A stretch of 64,000 nt of DNA. It comes from Candida dubliniensis CD36. Lineage: Eukaryota; Ascomycota; Pichiomycetes; Serinales; Debaryomycetaceae. Made by a program: the position numbers and the translations under genes. The stretch is from assembly GCF_000026945.1 (NCBI RefSeq), contig NC_012863.1, forward strand, positions 518,501-582,500, in the 5' to 3' direction. The first letter of the stretch is position 1. Each line of letters starts with the position of its first letter. The notes beneath the pieces are model-generated. The model was not told where the DNA came from, did no database searches, and was given only the letters and a program-made list of their open reading frames with translations. Positions 1-11,526 of the stretch are shown piece by piece.

Positions 1-1120
1 GCATCAAGTCCGCAGCAGATACAGAATCAGATAATCCTGGAATATTTGGGATATTATTTAGCCAAGTGATTTCATTATCTAATGAGGATGGTAAAAATTG
101 AGGTGTCGAGAATTCGACACTATCTGGTTGTGGATATATATCATTAAACTCTGGTATATTGATAGCATAATTTGCACCTGATTGAGCAGAAAATGATGCA
201 CCTCTTCTGGATCTTGTTGGTGTTACTGAAACCCCACTATTAGTGCTTGATACGATTTTTGTATCAATGACAGCCTTTTGACGTTGACCAAGAGCCTGCT
301 TGTGCAATGAGCTGGAGTTTTTTCTCGTAGGGTTAGACGAGTTTTTCCTTGATGTGGTTGTTGATGATTTAGCTACTTTTGACTTTGTGGTGTTCGCCTT
401 GGTTGGCTTTTGTTTCAGGTGGAATAAATTCAAATTGAACTCCGGTGGAGGGTCGGTTTTATCCTTTTTACCATTCTTTGTGGTTCCTCCAGCAGATCCC
501 TCATGATCATTTTCGTCTTCCGAATTTGCCATTTCTTCATCGTCGTCCTCATCATCTTCACCATATTGGGATTTTTTAATTGACTTTCTTCTTAATCTAG
601 TTATTGCGTCGGCACAGCCAGCGTGTAATTTCTGTGCATGTCTTAGTAATAAATCTCGACGACTAAACTTACGTTGACATACACCACAACTGAATGGTTT
701 TTCCTTTGTATGTGATCTTTCGTGTCTACGTAGATGTTCTAACCGAGCAAAGGCTCTTGTACAGACTTGACAAACAAATAAACGTGGTTTCCCAGAGGGG
801 GTTGTACCAAATGCAGTCAATTCTAATGGGATATCTTTAGACTTCTTTGACGCTGTTGTTGTTGTCGCATTGTTGGTTGTTGAATTTGTTGAATTACTTG
901 GCGACATGGATGTGCCAGTATTTGTATTCTGTTTTTTGTGCTTATAATTCTTGGAAGCGTTTGCAGTATTGGTAGTTGAGGCGGGAATGGACGCATCTAT
1001 TGTTGTGTTTGACATGGTTGTTGTACCAGTGACACTATCAATCATATCTCCGGACTCAGTCATTAAAACTGGGTTAACAAAATAATTTATGTATTGACTC
1101 TGGTGAGTTGGTGAAATCAT
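1..1120 (-). CDS. ADR1: Adr1-like C2H2 zinc-finger transcription factor (N-terminal part; C-terminus outside window)
   Basis: The reading frame runs off the left edge, and 373 codons from the ATG at 1120 are visible. A TGA lies immediately upstream in frame (1121-1123), so this start is well defined. Two C2H2 fingers are seen: C117, C120, H133, H137 and C145, C148, H161, H166. A basic stretch and an acidic run follow. About 140 residues downstream is a segment [10 protein letters not shown]...VEFSTP that parallels the regulatory region of S. cerevisiae Adr1 (RRASFSAQS...VKFSTP). This points to Adr1 rather than the related Rsf2/Tda9 group. In S. cerevisiae Adr1 activates glucose-repressed genes for ethanol, glycerol and fatty-acid use; the target set may differ in Candida. 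It is a nuclear DNA-binding protein. The gene is read away from a 3.5-kb spacer shared with the MFS gene. Confidence 0.85.
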   Translation of the reverse strand, partial: MISPTHQSQYINYFVNPVLMTESGDMIDSVTGTTTMSNTTIDASIPASTTNTANASKNYKHKKQNTNTGTSMSPSNSTNSTTNNATTTTASKKSKDIPLELTAFGTTPSGKPRLFVCQVCTRAFARLEHLRRHERSHTKEKPFSCGVCQRKFSRRDLLLRHAQKLHAGCADAITRLRRKSIKKSQYGEDDEDDDEEMANSEDENDHEGSAGGTTKNGKKDKTDPPPEFNLNLFHLKQKPTKANTTKSKVAKSSTTTSRKNSSNPTRKNSSSLHKQALGQRQKAVIDTKIVSSTNSGVSVTPTRSRRGASFSAQSGANYAINIPEFNDIYPQPDSVEFSTPQFLPSSLDNEITWLNNIPNIPGLSDSVSAADLM

Positions 1121-1420
1121 TCAGCTAGTTTTATTTTTTTTTTTTTCTTTTTTTAATTTTTTTTTTCTTTCTTACTACTTTTTTGTTTTCTTAACAATTA
1201 TTCTCTTTTTGTGGGTTGGGAGGATTTTATATTGTAACTGTTAGAAGTTTGGTCTTTAGAGACTTTGAAGCGACTTTTTTTTTTTTAATTTGTTTCTTTC
1301 CTCCACAAAGACGGAACAAAAGCTTCTTAAAACGGTTCAAAATTGACCCTACCTTCAGAATATCCAAATTAATCAATTCTCAAAACTAAGCAATTAATCA
1401 AATAAAATGAAATAATTATA

Positions 1421-1615
1421 ATGACTATGCAAGCAACAATGTATTGCAAACCAGTATTAATTATATATTGTTTTGCTGGGGGTTTGATGATTTTCGCTGT
1501 GCTAAAAGTCGCAAATAAAGTTTTAATGTCGTGGGAGGAAAGATCTGCAGTGATAATTAAGACCAAAGAAGACAAAAAACCAGACAAAAAAACTCCAACT
1601 GTCTTAATGACGTAA
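1421..1615 (+). CDS. possible 64-aa small membrane protein
   Basis: ATG-to-TAA frame of 64 codons, about 300 bp upstream of ADR1 and divergent from it. The product would have a short N-terminus, one hydrophobic helix at about residues 11-30 (KPVLIIYCFAGGLMIFAVLK) and a Lys-rich hydrophilic tail. This layout resembles small inner-mitochondrial or ER subunits. I do not recognise the family. The codons are not low-complexity, unlike most spurious frames here, but the length is close to chance and an antisense frame of 72 codons overlaps it. The call is tentative. Confidence 0.3.
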   Translation: MTMQATMYCKPVLIIYCFAGGLMIFAVLKVANKVLMSWEERSAVIIKTKEDKKPDKKTPTVLMT

Positions 1616-2800
1616 CACTGACACTAAAAAAACAATCTAAAAGTACCTGACAATAATTGGTAGTTACTGTTGATGTTGGGGTGCGTCGTATCGAATAACA
1701 AAAACCTTCGGTGTAGTACGAGGAGCCAAATTTTAAAGGAGGGAGGGAGAATCCCTAACGGATAACTAACCTCTAAAAAAAAATTATATTCTTAATTTCT
1801 TCTAGCCGTTTGCCACCAGACCAAAGGGATTCAATAGATTAAGGACTGTATCTCTATAGTGAAGGAAGGTATAAAGTCAATGAACAAGCTAATATGGAGA
1901 TTCACTTGTATTGAAAAAGGAACTTTGAGGAATATTTTTGGGAATTTCTTCTGACTCACAAAAAAAAAACACCTTGTAAATAGAAAAAAAAAACAAAAAG
2001 AAGTTGTAGTGGATATGAGTAGATAATTGAAATTTGACTGTTGATTGTGAAATTTATAATTATATGGAGGAGTAATCCACGGCTAACTAAATGAGTGCTG
2101 TTTGTGAAGTATGGGGTAAATTGATAAAAAAAAAAATGTCACCACAGGAAAAAAAAAAAAGTAATTATCGCGGAACCGGACTTTTTGCTCCGCTCCGACA
2201 CCTAATGGTTGTAAGTGATATCAGATACGAATAAAGTGAACTAGATGGATTCAACAAGTAATAGCGGTTGAATTGAACCAATAAGAAGGGTGTTTGTAAT
2301 ATCTATTTTGCTATTAAAACTTCTGGTGTGTAATGAAACAGCTATGTAACAATAAGAATCAACAGAATAATGGAGAGCTGGATGCCATGAAACATATTAA
2401 TAAATACAGAGATTTGCTTGAATTAACCAAAGTAATCTTGACAAACACTCTGAACAACTTTCTCAAACAATTAGATAAAGTTCATATGACTTTTAGGTAA
2501 ATAATTGGATACTCAATGGTAAGTTATTCTGGTTGTTGCAAAAAGAAAAAGGAAACTTGATGAATTATATAGAAGAAGATGGTTGTAAAAATGAGAACCA
2601 AATCTTCGACCAAATAGAAAAAAAAAACAAGACGGTGCTACATATTAGTGAAGATGTTTAGAAGTTGAAGAAAACTCTACATTGGCCAATCATTGTCACC
2701 ACCACCTTTATAAAATGAAAATAATAAATATTGATTGAAGTAAAGCCAAAATAAAAAACGAGAGGACCCTGAGGGGTTAATTATATTATATTATCAACTA

Positions 2801-3181
2801 ATGGCCTGTTTAATTGGTAAGTTCAATAGAGATAAAGAATGTTATTACCACCGTTGTCACAAATATCTTATAATCTATTTAATAGATGAAGATTGTATGG
2901 ATTTGAATATTAACATGCTTTGGGTGGTTTCTAGTCCCAGAGATTTGCTACCAGGATTGGTTTTGGTTAGAAGATTCACACCACCACCAAAGAAAAATAG
3001 GGGTCATGCTTGTGTGGTTGTGGGAATCAAATGGACAAGGAAACGCTGCTGGCTTTTGGATGTTACACTATCAGTTAGTTTTTTTTCAGACAGTAGACAT
3101 GAAATCTGTAACCGACATTTTAGACCAAGCATCAAGTGTGGGGTAAAAGAATACAAAAAAAAAAGCACAAGAAAGAAATAG
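2801..3181 (+). CDS. uncharacterised 126-aa open frame, doubtful
   Basis: An ATG-initiated frame of 126 codons sits in the ADR1-MFS spacer. The product is basic and Cys/His-containing, with no clear transmembrane segment, signal peptide or known domain, and ends in a Lys/Arg-rich tail encoded by an A-rich tract. Length is the only support. It may be chance or a remnant of a longer gene. Confidence 0.15.
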   Translation: MACLIGKFNRDKECYYHRCHKYLIIYLIDEDCMDLNINMLWVVSSPRDLLPGLVLVRRFTPPPKKNRGHACVVVGIKWTRKRCWLLDVTLSVSFFSDSRHEICNRHFRPSIKCGVKEYKKKSTRKK

Positions 3182-4599
3182 AGAAGTAAAACAGACAGAC
3201 AAACAAGAACGAGAAAACTTTTGGATTTTCAAAAATTAATCTACAAAACGATATGAAAGGTTGTGGTTAATGAAGCTTTTATAGTCGAAATGAATGAATG
3301 AATGACCAATATACTAATACTCAAGTTTTATTTTGTTGGTGAGTGTATTGTTTCTTGGGTGTTTTCCAGATTTACGTATACTTTGCGAAAACCCAACAAA
3401 ACGAATACTTAATTATTTGGGGAGATTCTTCAAAAATATAGACACAGACACATCTCTCTGGTACTTACTTACTTACTATGCCACTTTAAGTATGTACTTG
3501 TTTTACCAATTAATGAATTATTTATTTATTCGTCCCCTGGATCTAGAAATAATTACATATTATAATCTACAAATCACATGATAACTCCAGATAGTTATTA
3601 ACTAATAATATCAACCCCCCTAATGGTGTAGTAATTAGGATATGACCGAATATAACAGAACAGAACGGAGTTAATGAACAATCAAAACCAATATTATCAC
3701 AGACAATTAAATATTATATGTCAGATATTTGTCGGTATTATTTTTACCTTTACCAAAATAAATTGGCATTGAATAACTCATTGAACCCAACAGTCCTTTT
3801 TTTGGTATTAGTATACTTCCAACTAAACTTCTTATTCTACAAGTATGCAAATAATAATAGTCTACCAATTTTGAAAGCAAAATAAATAACATTACACTCT
3901 TGCGACAAGAAATGGATTTTTTTTTTTTTTTTTTGCTTTAGTTATGGTTAAACTAATAAAGTATTAGTTGGAAACTGGGACTGAGAAGGGTGTTGTTGTT
4001 GTTAGGGTATCAACTAGTGTGGGGCAATATGGGATAACAAAAGGTGGAAGATAGAAGTTGAAAGTTGTAAGGTTGGTTGAATTTATATATAGAATTTGCC
4101 CCTCCCCCAGATTAAAGCCAATTTTTCTTCTTCTTATATTACAATTTATTATTGTTGTTTATTATCAGTCTAATAAATAATATTTATAAGACGGTCAAAT
4201 CTACGTATATTAGAGACATTCAATCAAAAAATTGTACCAGAAGTTAAAACCAAAACGTGTATATCGATCATCGGCTTTATGAAAGTTTGGCATCTCATAT
4301 GCCAAATCGCCGAGAACCACAATATGTGGCTACGCCTTGCATGAAAAAAATTGTTTCGGATAAATTAACCTTGAGTTTTGTTTCATTCATTCATTGAATT
4401 ATCTAAGTCAGTAACTTTATATCCTCCGATGGGATTAATAAATACTTTATTTTAATTAACCCCGATATATACATATATATTCTACAAAGCCAACACGTGT
4501 ATGGTAAATAAAACCTTACCTTGCCAAAAAAATTTTTATTCTTGAAAAGTTATACCCCCTTTTTTTTTTTTTTTTGATTGGATTAATGATAATTACAAT

Positions 4600-6120
4600 A
4601 TGAATACATCAACAACAATAACACCAAATGAATCAAATCCTCAAGAATATAATCTACAACCTCTAGAATTTGTCACGTCAAACAACAAAGAAATTCCATA
4701 TCCCATCAATAATGATAATTTTCACGAAGAGAACAATCATTCAATAATTACACGATCAGTAACAACCACCACATCTACAACGACAAGATCTCATCAATCA
4801 TCATTACATTTATTAGATGACCCCTCAAGATTCCCTGATGGTTGGAACAATAGAGCCATGATAACTTTATTTGGATCATTTTTAGGTATGATTGGATCAT
4901 TAGGATATGTGAATTCTGGAGGAGTTATTCAATCATATATATCAGAAAATATTTTAATTAATGATTCCCAATCTTCTATTGGATGGATTTTCCTGATTTA
5001 TAATTTTTTTGCCTTTGGTGGGATTTTAATTCTGGGGATAATATTTGATAAATTTGGTTGTCGAATACCAATTTTTTCAGGGATTATAATTATGTTTAGT
5101 GGATTATTAGCCACAAGTTTTTGTCATTCTTTATATCAATTCATTTTGGCTTATAGTATATTAGCTGGATTAGGGACTGCATTTGTATTTGGACCATTTG
5201 TTGCTTGTTTAAGTCATTATTTTTTACAGAAAAGAGCTTTGGTTATTGGGATTTCTTATACAGGAGGTGGATTAGGTGGAGTGATATATCCGTTAATGTG
5301 TCGATCATTATTTCTGAAAATAGGTTATGGATGGACTATGAGAATTGGAGCATTTATAAGTTTATTTTGTTGTGGTATAGGTTGGTTATTAGTAAGTGAT
5401 CGACATAAAGAGTTTTCACCAAAATCAGAGAAAAGACAAGAAGCTAGTTCTAGTAGTATTGTGGATGTTGTTGAAAATGAATTCATTAGTATAATTAAAG
5501 AAATTTTTTATTCAATTGATTTCAAAATTCTATATAAGAATTTATTATTTACAGTATTAGTATTTGGATTATTATTTAATGGGATTGTATTTTTAATTTC
5601 AATTGTTCAATTACCTTCCTATGCTATATCTCATGGATTCTCCGAACAACAATCTTATTTATTATTAGTAGTATTCAATTCTTTTAGTATTCCTGGAAGA
5701 ATTATCCCTAGTTATTTTGCTGATCAAGGTTTGGGTCGATTTAATACTTTCTGTTTAATAAATTGTTTTTCATTAATTGCCTTTGTGGTTATTTGGTTAC
5801 CATTTGGTAATCATTTAACGGCATTGTTTATATTTGCTGGATGTTTTGGATTTTCAAGTGGATCAGTTTTAAGTTTAACTGCTAGTCTTGTGGCTCTGAT
5901 TGTGAAAACTTCTGATGTTGGTAAAGGATTAGGAACAGCTTTTTTTATACTTTCAATTGCTGATTTATTTGGTATTCCTATCGCTGGAGCAATCGCTAGT
6001 GGTAGTAAACAAAGTTATAACAATTTAGTATATTTTTTAACTGCTTGTGCTGCAATTGGGGCTATAGTTAGTTTTATATCTCGGTACCTTTATGGTGGGT
6101 TTAATTTTAATAGAGTTTGA
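4600..6120 (+). CDS. MFS transporter of the monocarboxylate-permease type (Mch/Esbp6-like)
   Basis: This 506-aa protein has a Ser/Thr/Asn-rich cytosolic N-terminus (about 80 aa) and then twelve predicted membrane spans in two groups of six. The groups are split by a hydrophilic loop at about residues 265-300. The motif PDGW before the first span and the glycine-rich TGGGLGGVIYPL segment near residues 222-233 are typical of fungal monocarboxylate-permease homologues (MCT family, for example S. cerevisiae Mch and Esbp6). The substrate cannot be read from sequence, and several yeast Mch proteins do not transport monocarboxylates. The location is probably the plasma or vacuolar membrane. The gene converges on the BTB gene, leaving 67 bp between the stops, so their 3' ends may overlap. 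Several CTG codons should be read as Ser. Confidence 0.85.
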   Translation: MNTSTTITPNESNPQEYNLQPLEFVTSNNKEIPYPINNDNFHEENNHSIITRSVTTTTSTTTRSHQSSLHLLDDPSRFPDGWNNRAMITLFGSFLGMIGSLGYVNSGGVIQSYISENILINDSQSSIGWIFLIYNFFAFGGILILGIIFDKFGCRIPIFSGIIIMFSGLLATSFCHSLYQFILAYSILAGLGTAFVFGPFVACLSHYFLQKRALVIGISYTGGGLGGVIYPLMCRSLFLKIGYGWTMRIGAFISLFCCGIGWLLVSDRHKEFSPKSEKRQEASSSSIVDVVENEFISIIKEIFYSIDFKILYKNLLFTVLVFGLLFNGIVFLISIVQLPSYAISHGFSEQQSYLLLVVFNSFSIPGRIIPSYFADQGLGRFNTFCLINCFSLIAFVVIWLPFGNHLTALFIFAGCFGFSSGSVLSLTASLVALIVKTSDVGKGLGTAFFILSIADLFGIPIAGAIASGSKQSYNNLVYFLTACAAIGAIVSFISRYLYGGFNFNRV

Positions 6121-6187
6121 TATAATAACAATAGTAATAAAAGTTAATACACGTAAATTGGTTCTGTATTATTTTCTCGTTTCCATT

Positions 6188-7624
6188 TTATAAAAAGTCT
6201 ATTAGGGTGTCGTTGGATCTAGTAAATCCTTCTAATGTTACAGCATGCAATCTTGCCAATGGTCCTCTCATCATTACTTTCCATAAAGATCGTGATAAAC
6301 AAATTTCAATAATTTCACCTGATCCAGGAGAAGGATGATCAATCTCCAGAGATTCAACAGATTCATTGTTGTTGTCATCATTTTCAGAAAGTTTTCTCTT
6401 CTTATCATTACCTCTCTTATTCGCATCTTCTTTAGCTTCCTTCTCTACTTCTTTAATACCTAATATATCATTTACCCAATTTGAATTCATTTCTTTTCCA
6501 TTAATAAAAGTTTTTGAATTATTGAATCCAACGAAAAAAAGTAATTCTTTATCATCTTTTAGAACGTGACTAAAATAATCTTTAAATACTTGATGTAATT
6601 TATGACATGCTTTATTTGTTACTTTTAATGTGGGTAATTTCGTTGATTTATTTAAAATCAATTTAATTTCTGATTGACAATCAAAATCTTTAGAATTTAA
6701 TTCAAATATTAAATCTCTTGTCATTTCATCTTTAATATAAGGTCGATAATAAGTTAATGATAATTCAATATTATAATTTGTTGATGGATTTTGTAAACCT
6801 TTACGAGATATATCATTTAAATTAATGACAATTTCATTACGATAAGTGATTTTAAATTTAATTAATCGTTGTTCCAATTCCAAAAATCGATAATATCTTG
6901 CCTCTTTAATTAATAATTGTCGATGATCATCATTCATTATAATCAAATGATTACCTCGGAAAAATTCCAATAAATCAGCAAATAATTTACTTGATCGATT
7001 ACTTACTTGCGGGAAAGTTTGTGGTGGAGGACGTAACATATTATTTTTTTCAATAACATTAATATTATCAATTAATAAACGATCAAAATTAATTGTGAAA
7101 AAATTAGGAGAATTCCCAGGCATATTAATTAATGATTTGGGGATTCTAAACTTTTCATTACCAATTATAGCAAAATAATCTTGTTTATTTAAATTTTTTT
7201 GTAAATTTTTTAATCCAAAATAAAAACAATCTAACCATAAATTCATAAATATATAATCATTTTCAATATTAATCAGATAACCTTGTAAATGATTATAAAT
7301 TTTTTCAAATATTTGTGGATCACGATCGAAAAATAATACTTTTTCTTCATTTTCAGGTTGTTGGAAAAATTTTGTGAAATAAGATGGAGCATCTGATGAT
7401 AATGAAAGTCCACTTAATCGATATAATCTATACCCAACTTGAATTGAATATATTTTTTCATGAGGAAGAATTGGAGGAACTTCAGGATTATATTCCTCGG
7501 ACGATTGAACCATAAGTGCAGCTTCTCTTGATGAAGGAGCAAAAGGAGGAGGAGGAGGTGGAGAAGCTTGTGGAGCTTGTGTTGTATTTTTAGATGAAGA
7601 TGAAGATGGTGTTGAATTTGACAT
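6188..7624 (-). CDS. BTB/POZ-domain protein (YLR108C/YDR132C-like)
   Basis: This 478-aa protein has a Ser/Pro-rich N-terminus (about residues 1-45, with a run of six prolines). A K-channel T1-like BTB fold follows at about residues 57-145, where the segment FFDRDPQIFEKIYNHLQGY is characteristic. A second BTB-like half lies at about 147-280. A charged, Lys-rich insert is found at about 395-430. The arrangement matches the S. cerevisiae proteins Ylr108c and Ydr132c, whose function is not established. BTB folds mediate dimerisation or cullin-3 binding, but no Kelch or MATH partner domain is visible. The protein is probably cytosolic or nuclear. Confidence 0.75.
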   Translation of the reverse strand: MSNSTPSSSSSKNTTQAPQASPPPPPPFAPSSREAALMVQSSEEYNPEVPPILPHEKIYSIQVGYRLYRLSGLSLSSDAPSYFTKFFQQPENEEKVLFFDRDPQIFEKIYNHLQGYLINIENDYIFMNLWLDCFYFGLKNLQKNLNKQDYFAIIGNEKFRIPKSLINMPGNSPNFFTINFDRLLIDNINVIEKNNMLRPPPQTFPQVSNRSSKLFADLLEFFRGNHLIIMNDDHRQLLIKEARYYRFLELEQRLIKFKITYRNEIVINLNDISRKGLQNPSTNYNIELSLTYYRPYIKDEMTRDLIFELNSKDFDCQSEIKLILNKSTKLPTLKVTNKACHKLHQVFKDYFSHVLKDDKELLFFVGFNNSKTFINGKEMNSNWVNDILGIKEVEKEAKEDANKRGNDKKRKLSENDDNNNESVESLEIDHPSPGSGEIIEICLSRSLWKVMMRGPLARLHAVTLEGFTRSNDTLIDFL

Positions 7625-9445
7625 AGATAATAATTGTTTGGTTAAGGTGAATGTTGGAGGGAAAGTATAATAATTTTTCTTTTCTTTTCTTCCCTTTCCA
7701 CCTAACTAATGGATATATGACTTGTTTATATAATAATCAAGATGAGTCTTGAGTAGTGATGATGTGGATGACAATATTTCTTGTTTATGTTTTTAAAGTG
7801 TTGATCCTTTGTTGAAGATCATTTTTGTTTGTCAACAACCGGCGTGCCTTGATAAAAATGCGATTAGTAAAGTCGAGGTAATATACAAACAACAAATTAG
7901 AATTCGTGACCCGGGCCGATTAAAAATGGCTCACACATAACTAACTACTAGTTGTGGCTATTTAATAAATTTTACTAATAAAGAGAATTCTCTATTCAAT
8001 GACCAAACCATTCAATTGTGATACTCGTGACAAGAAGTAAATTTTACGCATTACCGTGACGAACCCATCAAAAAGATTAGACCATTACAACATTCTAGAA
8101 CTCCAAAAACGAAAAAAAGAAAAAGGTCATGGATAAACTTTTGAATAGTTCATGCTTATTTTCATTTTAGAATGATCATGGTTATGTAACCTTTTTCGGC
8201 AATTAATAATGGATTATAGATATCTCATAATTGGAATTAACCTTGTTCGGACTTTTATAAGAAATGCCATTCATATCCACCCCCAAATAGGAATGGATTA
8301 AGACAAGAATTACTAATATGATTGTTTATTCTTATTACATACCCCCCTCTTCCCCCCCTAAAAATTGTAATATCGGCAATTGCAAAGTTCTAGAACGATT
8401 ACTTTACGAAAGAGTTTACTTGTTAAAAAAAAAAGAAATTGATGCAAAACCGGAAAAAAAGAAAAAAAGAATTCCGGAAATACAAGAAAACACCACGGAA
8501 ATACAAAAAATCGAGGAAAAAAATCGAATCACCCTTCTAGTACACTAAGCATGACTAAACTCAAATGTTGTAACATTATCAACTTGTTATCGTGGAATGT
8601 TAGTGGATGCAATGCAAACTTAGTTTGGTAAAGCAAATCTTGGCTGCAATTTTTTGTCGAAAAAGGTTGCATTTCTGTAGATTGGCTTTATGTGTTTATT
8701 GATGAATTAGAGGATCGAATAAGTACTTGTGTAGAGTTGCTTCAAAGTGATGACACGTTCAATATCAATTCAGATGTTGATGAAAAGGAAAAAGTAAATA
8801 GTTCCATTAATATATGTTGATGATCTTAAATGCAGAAATAGTAGTCCATTGAAACTGTCGGTTTAAAAAAAAATTTGTAGTAAATAACTCGACGCGCGAG
8901 GGAGAAATGTAATTGAGCCATGGCATTAGACTCAAATGTAAAACAGAAAGTTGTTTGGAAACATTCCAGGAATGTTGAGTGGGCTCAATAGAGTTTGATT
9001 AATGGTGTTGGTAGTAGATTGTTATATCACGCCAATACCCTCCACAGCTTGACAAGTGAACTCTTTATGTCCCATAACTACAAAACATTTTTACGTTTAT
9101 TTTAACTCTTTGCAAGTTCTATCCGCATAAGATTTGCTGCTACTCAGCAACACTTATCCTCCTTATTGAAACCATCACAGCTTTAGATTCATCTCTTTAA
9201 TAATGATGTGGCGCGGCATTCAACAAATCCCTCTCCCTCTCGCCCCAGAAAAGTCGTGCGCGATTGTCAAAACGTCTTTTTTTTTTAATTTTTAATTTTT
9301 CTCAAACTCGATTATATCAATGAACGGGGGACTAGTAGAAGAAGGAAGTTCCCATTACTAACTACCTTATTCATATCATTAATTTATAACTATTCACACA
9401 TACATATATATATATATATACCTATATATTAACAACATCTAACAT
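7625..9445. other. 1.8-kb divergent promoter region, BTB gene / ARG83
   Basis: No convincing gene is seen here. It contains an AT-rich leader with a TA repeat just upstream of ARG83 (about 9405-9420), a GC-rich palindrome CTCG-ACGCG-CGAG at 8888-8900, and an ATG-less open frame at 8632-8820 (listed separately). A weak 76-codon ATG frame at 8318-8548 is A-rich and Lys-rich and is not supported. Confidence 0.5.
8632..8820 (+). pseudogene. possible relic coding segment, 62 sense codons without ATG
   Basis: Between a TAA at 8629-8631 and a TGA at 8818-8820 the frame is open for 62 codons. It reads like real protein (segments VEKGCISVDWLYVFIDELED and SDDTFNINSDVDEKEKVNSS), with balanced composition unlike the surrounding AT-rich spacer. 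It has no in-frame ATG and no recognised family. It may be a decayed gene fragment, a 3' exon of an unrecognised spliced gene, or chance. Confidence 0.2.
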
Positions 9446-11491
9446 ATGGCAAGGAGAAAAGCTCGTACATTTGAAGGATGCTGGACATGTAGATCAAGAA
9501 AAGTCAAATGTGATTTAACAAAACCTCAATGTAATCGATGCTTAAAATCAAATCGGACATGTCAAGGTTATGAAATTAGATTAGGATGGTGTCAACCAAT
9601 GATATATGATCATAATGATAGTACTACTAATGCTAATGATTATAAATTTTTAAATAATGAAGAATTTGAAAAAGATTTAGATAATTTCCAACGACGGAAT
9701 GTTGAATTAGTGAAATATCCTAAACATATGAAATACGAAACTTATGAACAATTAAATTATATTTTAAATCAATTTGATAATTTAGAAATGATGAATAATG
9801 AAGATAATAAAGAGAATGAGAATACCAATATTGAAAAAGAATTTACTATTGGACCATTTAAATGTATTAAATGGAAAAATATCAATATAATGAATTTAAA
9901 GAAAACAACTAATAATAAAATCATGAAAAAATCCTCGAAACTCAAATCTCAGATTAAACCACAGAATGATATTAATACTCTGAATAAAGCAACATCAAAG
10001 ACAAAAGCAAAACATTCTACTTCAATTGATAATGATAATAATAAACTACCTAATACTACGAGTAATAAAATAATTAATGGTAATATTAATATTTATTCAG
10101 ATTTATTAAATTTTGCCAAATTAACTATTGTTGGTATAAAAGGTCCTAAATATATTATAACTGATCAAACAATTTATCATATATTTGAACCGGAATTTTT
10201 CCCTAATGTTGATTCTGATGATGATTGGTTAATTGATATTAATGAATATCTTGATAAATTATTTCAACAACAACAACTAAAAAGTAATTTATCATTGTCT
10301 GGAAAAGATAGTAGAGGTGATAGTGACGGTGGATTGATAATAACTTCATTATTACAAAAATTATTAAATAATTTTATTAATCGATGTAATGAAATTTTAA
10401 ATTTTAATCGAATGGGATTTCAATTTAATTATATTGATATTTTTATAATACCATTTATTCAACGAATTTTTGGGGAATTGATTTGTTGGGATTTGAATGA
10501 TATTAAATCTACTCAATTAAATCAAACCTTGGTAATAAATAATGATAATCAAGAAGAACCAGAAGAAGAAGAAGAAGAAGATGATGATGATAATGATGAA
10601 ATTGGGGATAAGCATATAAATATAAATATTGATGATGTTTTCCGAAATATTAAATTGATTATTATTTATTTAGTTTTATCATTATCTTCATTTCAATTAT
10701 CAACACCAATAAATAATCAATTTAATATGGATGATTATTTATTATTAAGTATTCATTTAAGAAAATTAGCTATGAAAATGTTGAATTATCATCTTGATGA
10801 ATCAGATACAATAATAGAACAACTTGAAGATTTACAGAAAAAAGATACTCATTTAAGAAAACATAATTATAATTTGGTGGGAGATTATTCTTGTTATATA
10901 TTATTAGCATTAATATTACAAATTGAAATTGATACATATTTATCAATATTTGAAAATTATGAATTAATTTATGCTATTGGTGATTTTATAATTGAAAAAA
11001 ACAATTTTAAATCGAAAATTTTTATGGTTAAGAAGAAAAATAAATTGAATCCATTATTGAATTTATTAATTAATATATTTAAAATTAAATATATTTTTTA
11101 TGAAAGTACTCATTCGATAAATTTATTTAATTATCAAATAAATCAACAAGATGAAGAAATCAATTATCGAGATTTGAATGAAAATTATGATTTAATAAGT
11201 ACTTCAAGTTTAAGTGATAATGAAATTGAAGATGAAGAAGGGGAGGAAGAAGAAGAGGAAGAGGAGGAGGAGGAGGAGGAAGATAAACGACAGATTAAAC
11301 CAACAATTAAAAATTTGATTATATCTAATGATTCAATAACTACAACATATGAACCAATGTCATATACTATTAGTTTTAATAAAGAAAATTCCAATGGTTG
11401 TAACAATACAAAAGATCAACAGAAACAGAAACAATTAAAGAAAGTTAAAACTAGCAATAAAAACAACAACAACAACAACAGCAACAACAAC

Positions 11492-11526
<35 letters not shown>

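Larger units (their letters stand above)
1121..4599. other. 3.5-kb divergent intergenic region between ADR1 and the MFS transporter
   Basis: This spacer contains the promoters of the minus-strand ADR1 and the plus-strand MFS gene. It has poly-T/poly-A tracts (for example 1134-1145, 3919-3934, 4560-4575). A short perfect stem TTTGGCAT/ATGCCAAA with a 5-nt loop lies at 4286-4306. A CACGTG box at 4494-4499 lies about 100 bp before the MFS start. Two short open frames (1421-1615 and 2801-3181) are listed separately as weak candidates. No tRNA or transposon could be recognised. Confidence 0.6.

Noticed and set aside
1369..1587. 72-codon minus-strand frame
   Set aside because: Overlaps the 64-aa candidate on the other strand and is less protein-like. 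At most one can be real.
3333..3581. 82-codon frame in the ADR1-MFS spacer
   Set aside because: No domain and partly repeat-derived. Length is within chance expectation for the spacer.
8318..8548. 76-codon plus-strand frame
   Set aside because: The Lys/Glu-rich translation comes from an A-rich tract, with no sign of a domain.
11185..11406. Antisense Ser-run frame
   Set aside because: It is the reverse of the Glu-run and acidic codons of ARG83.
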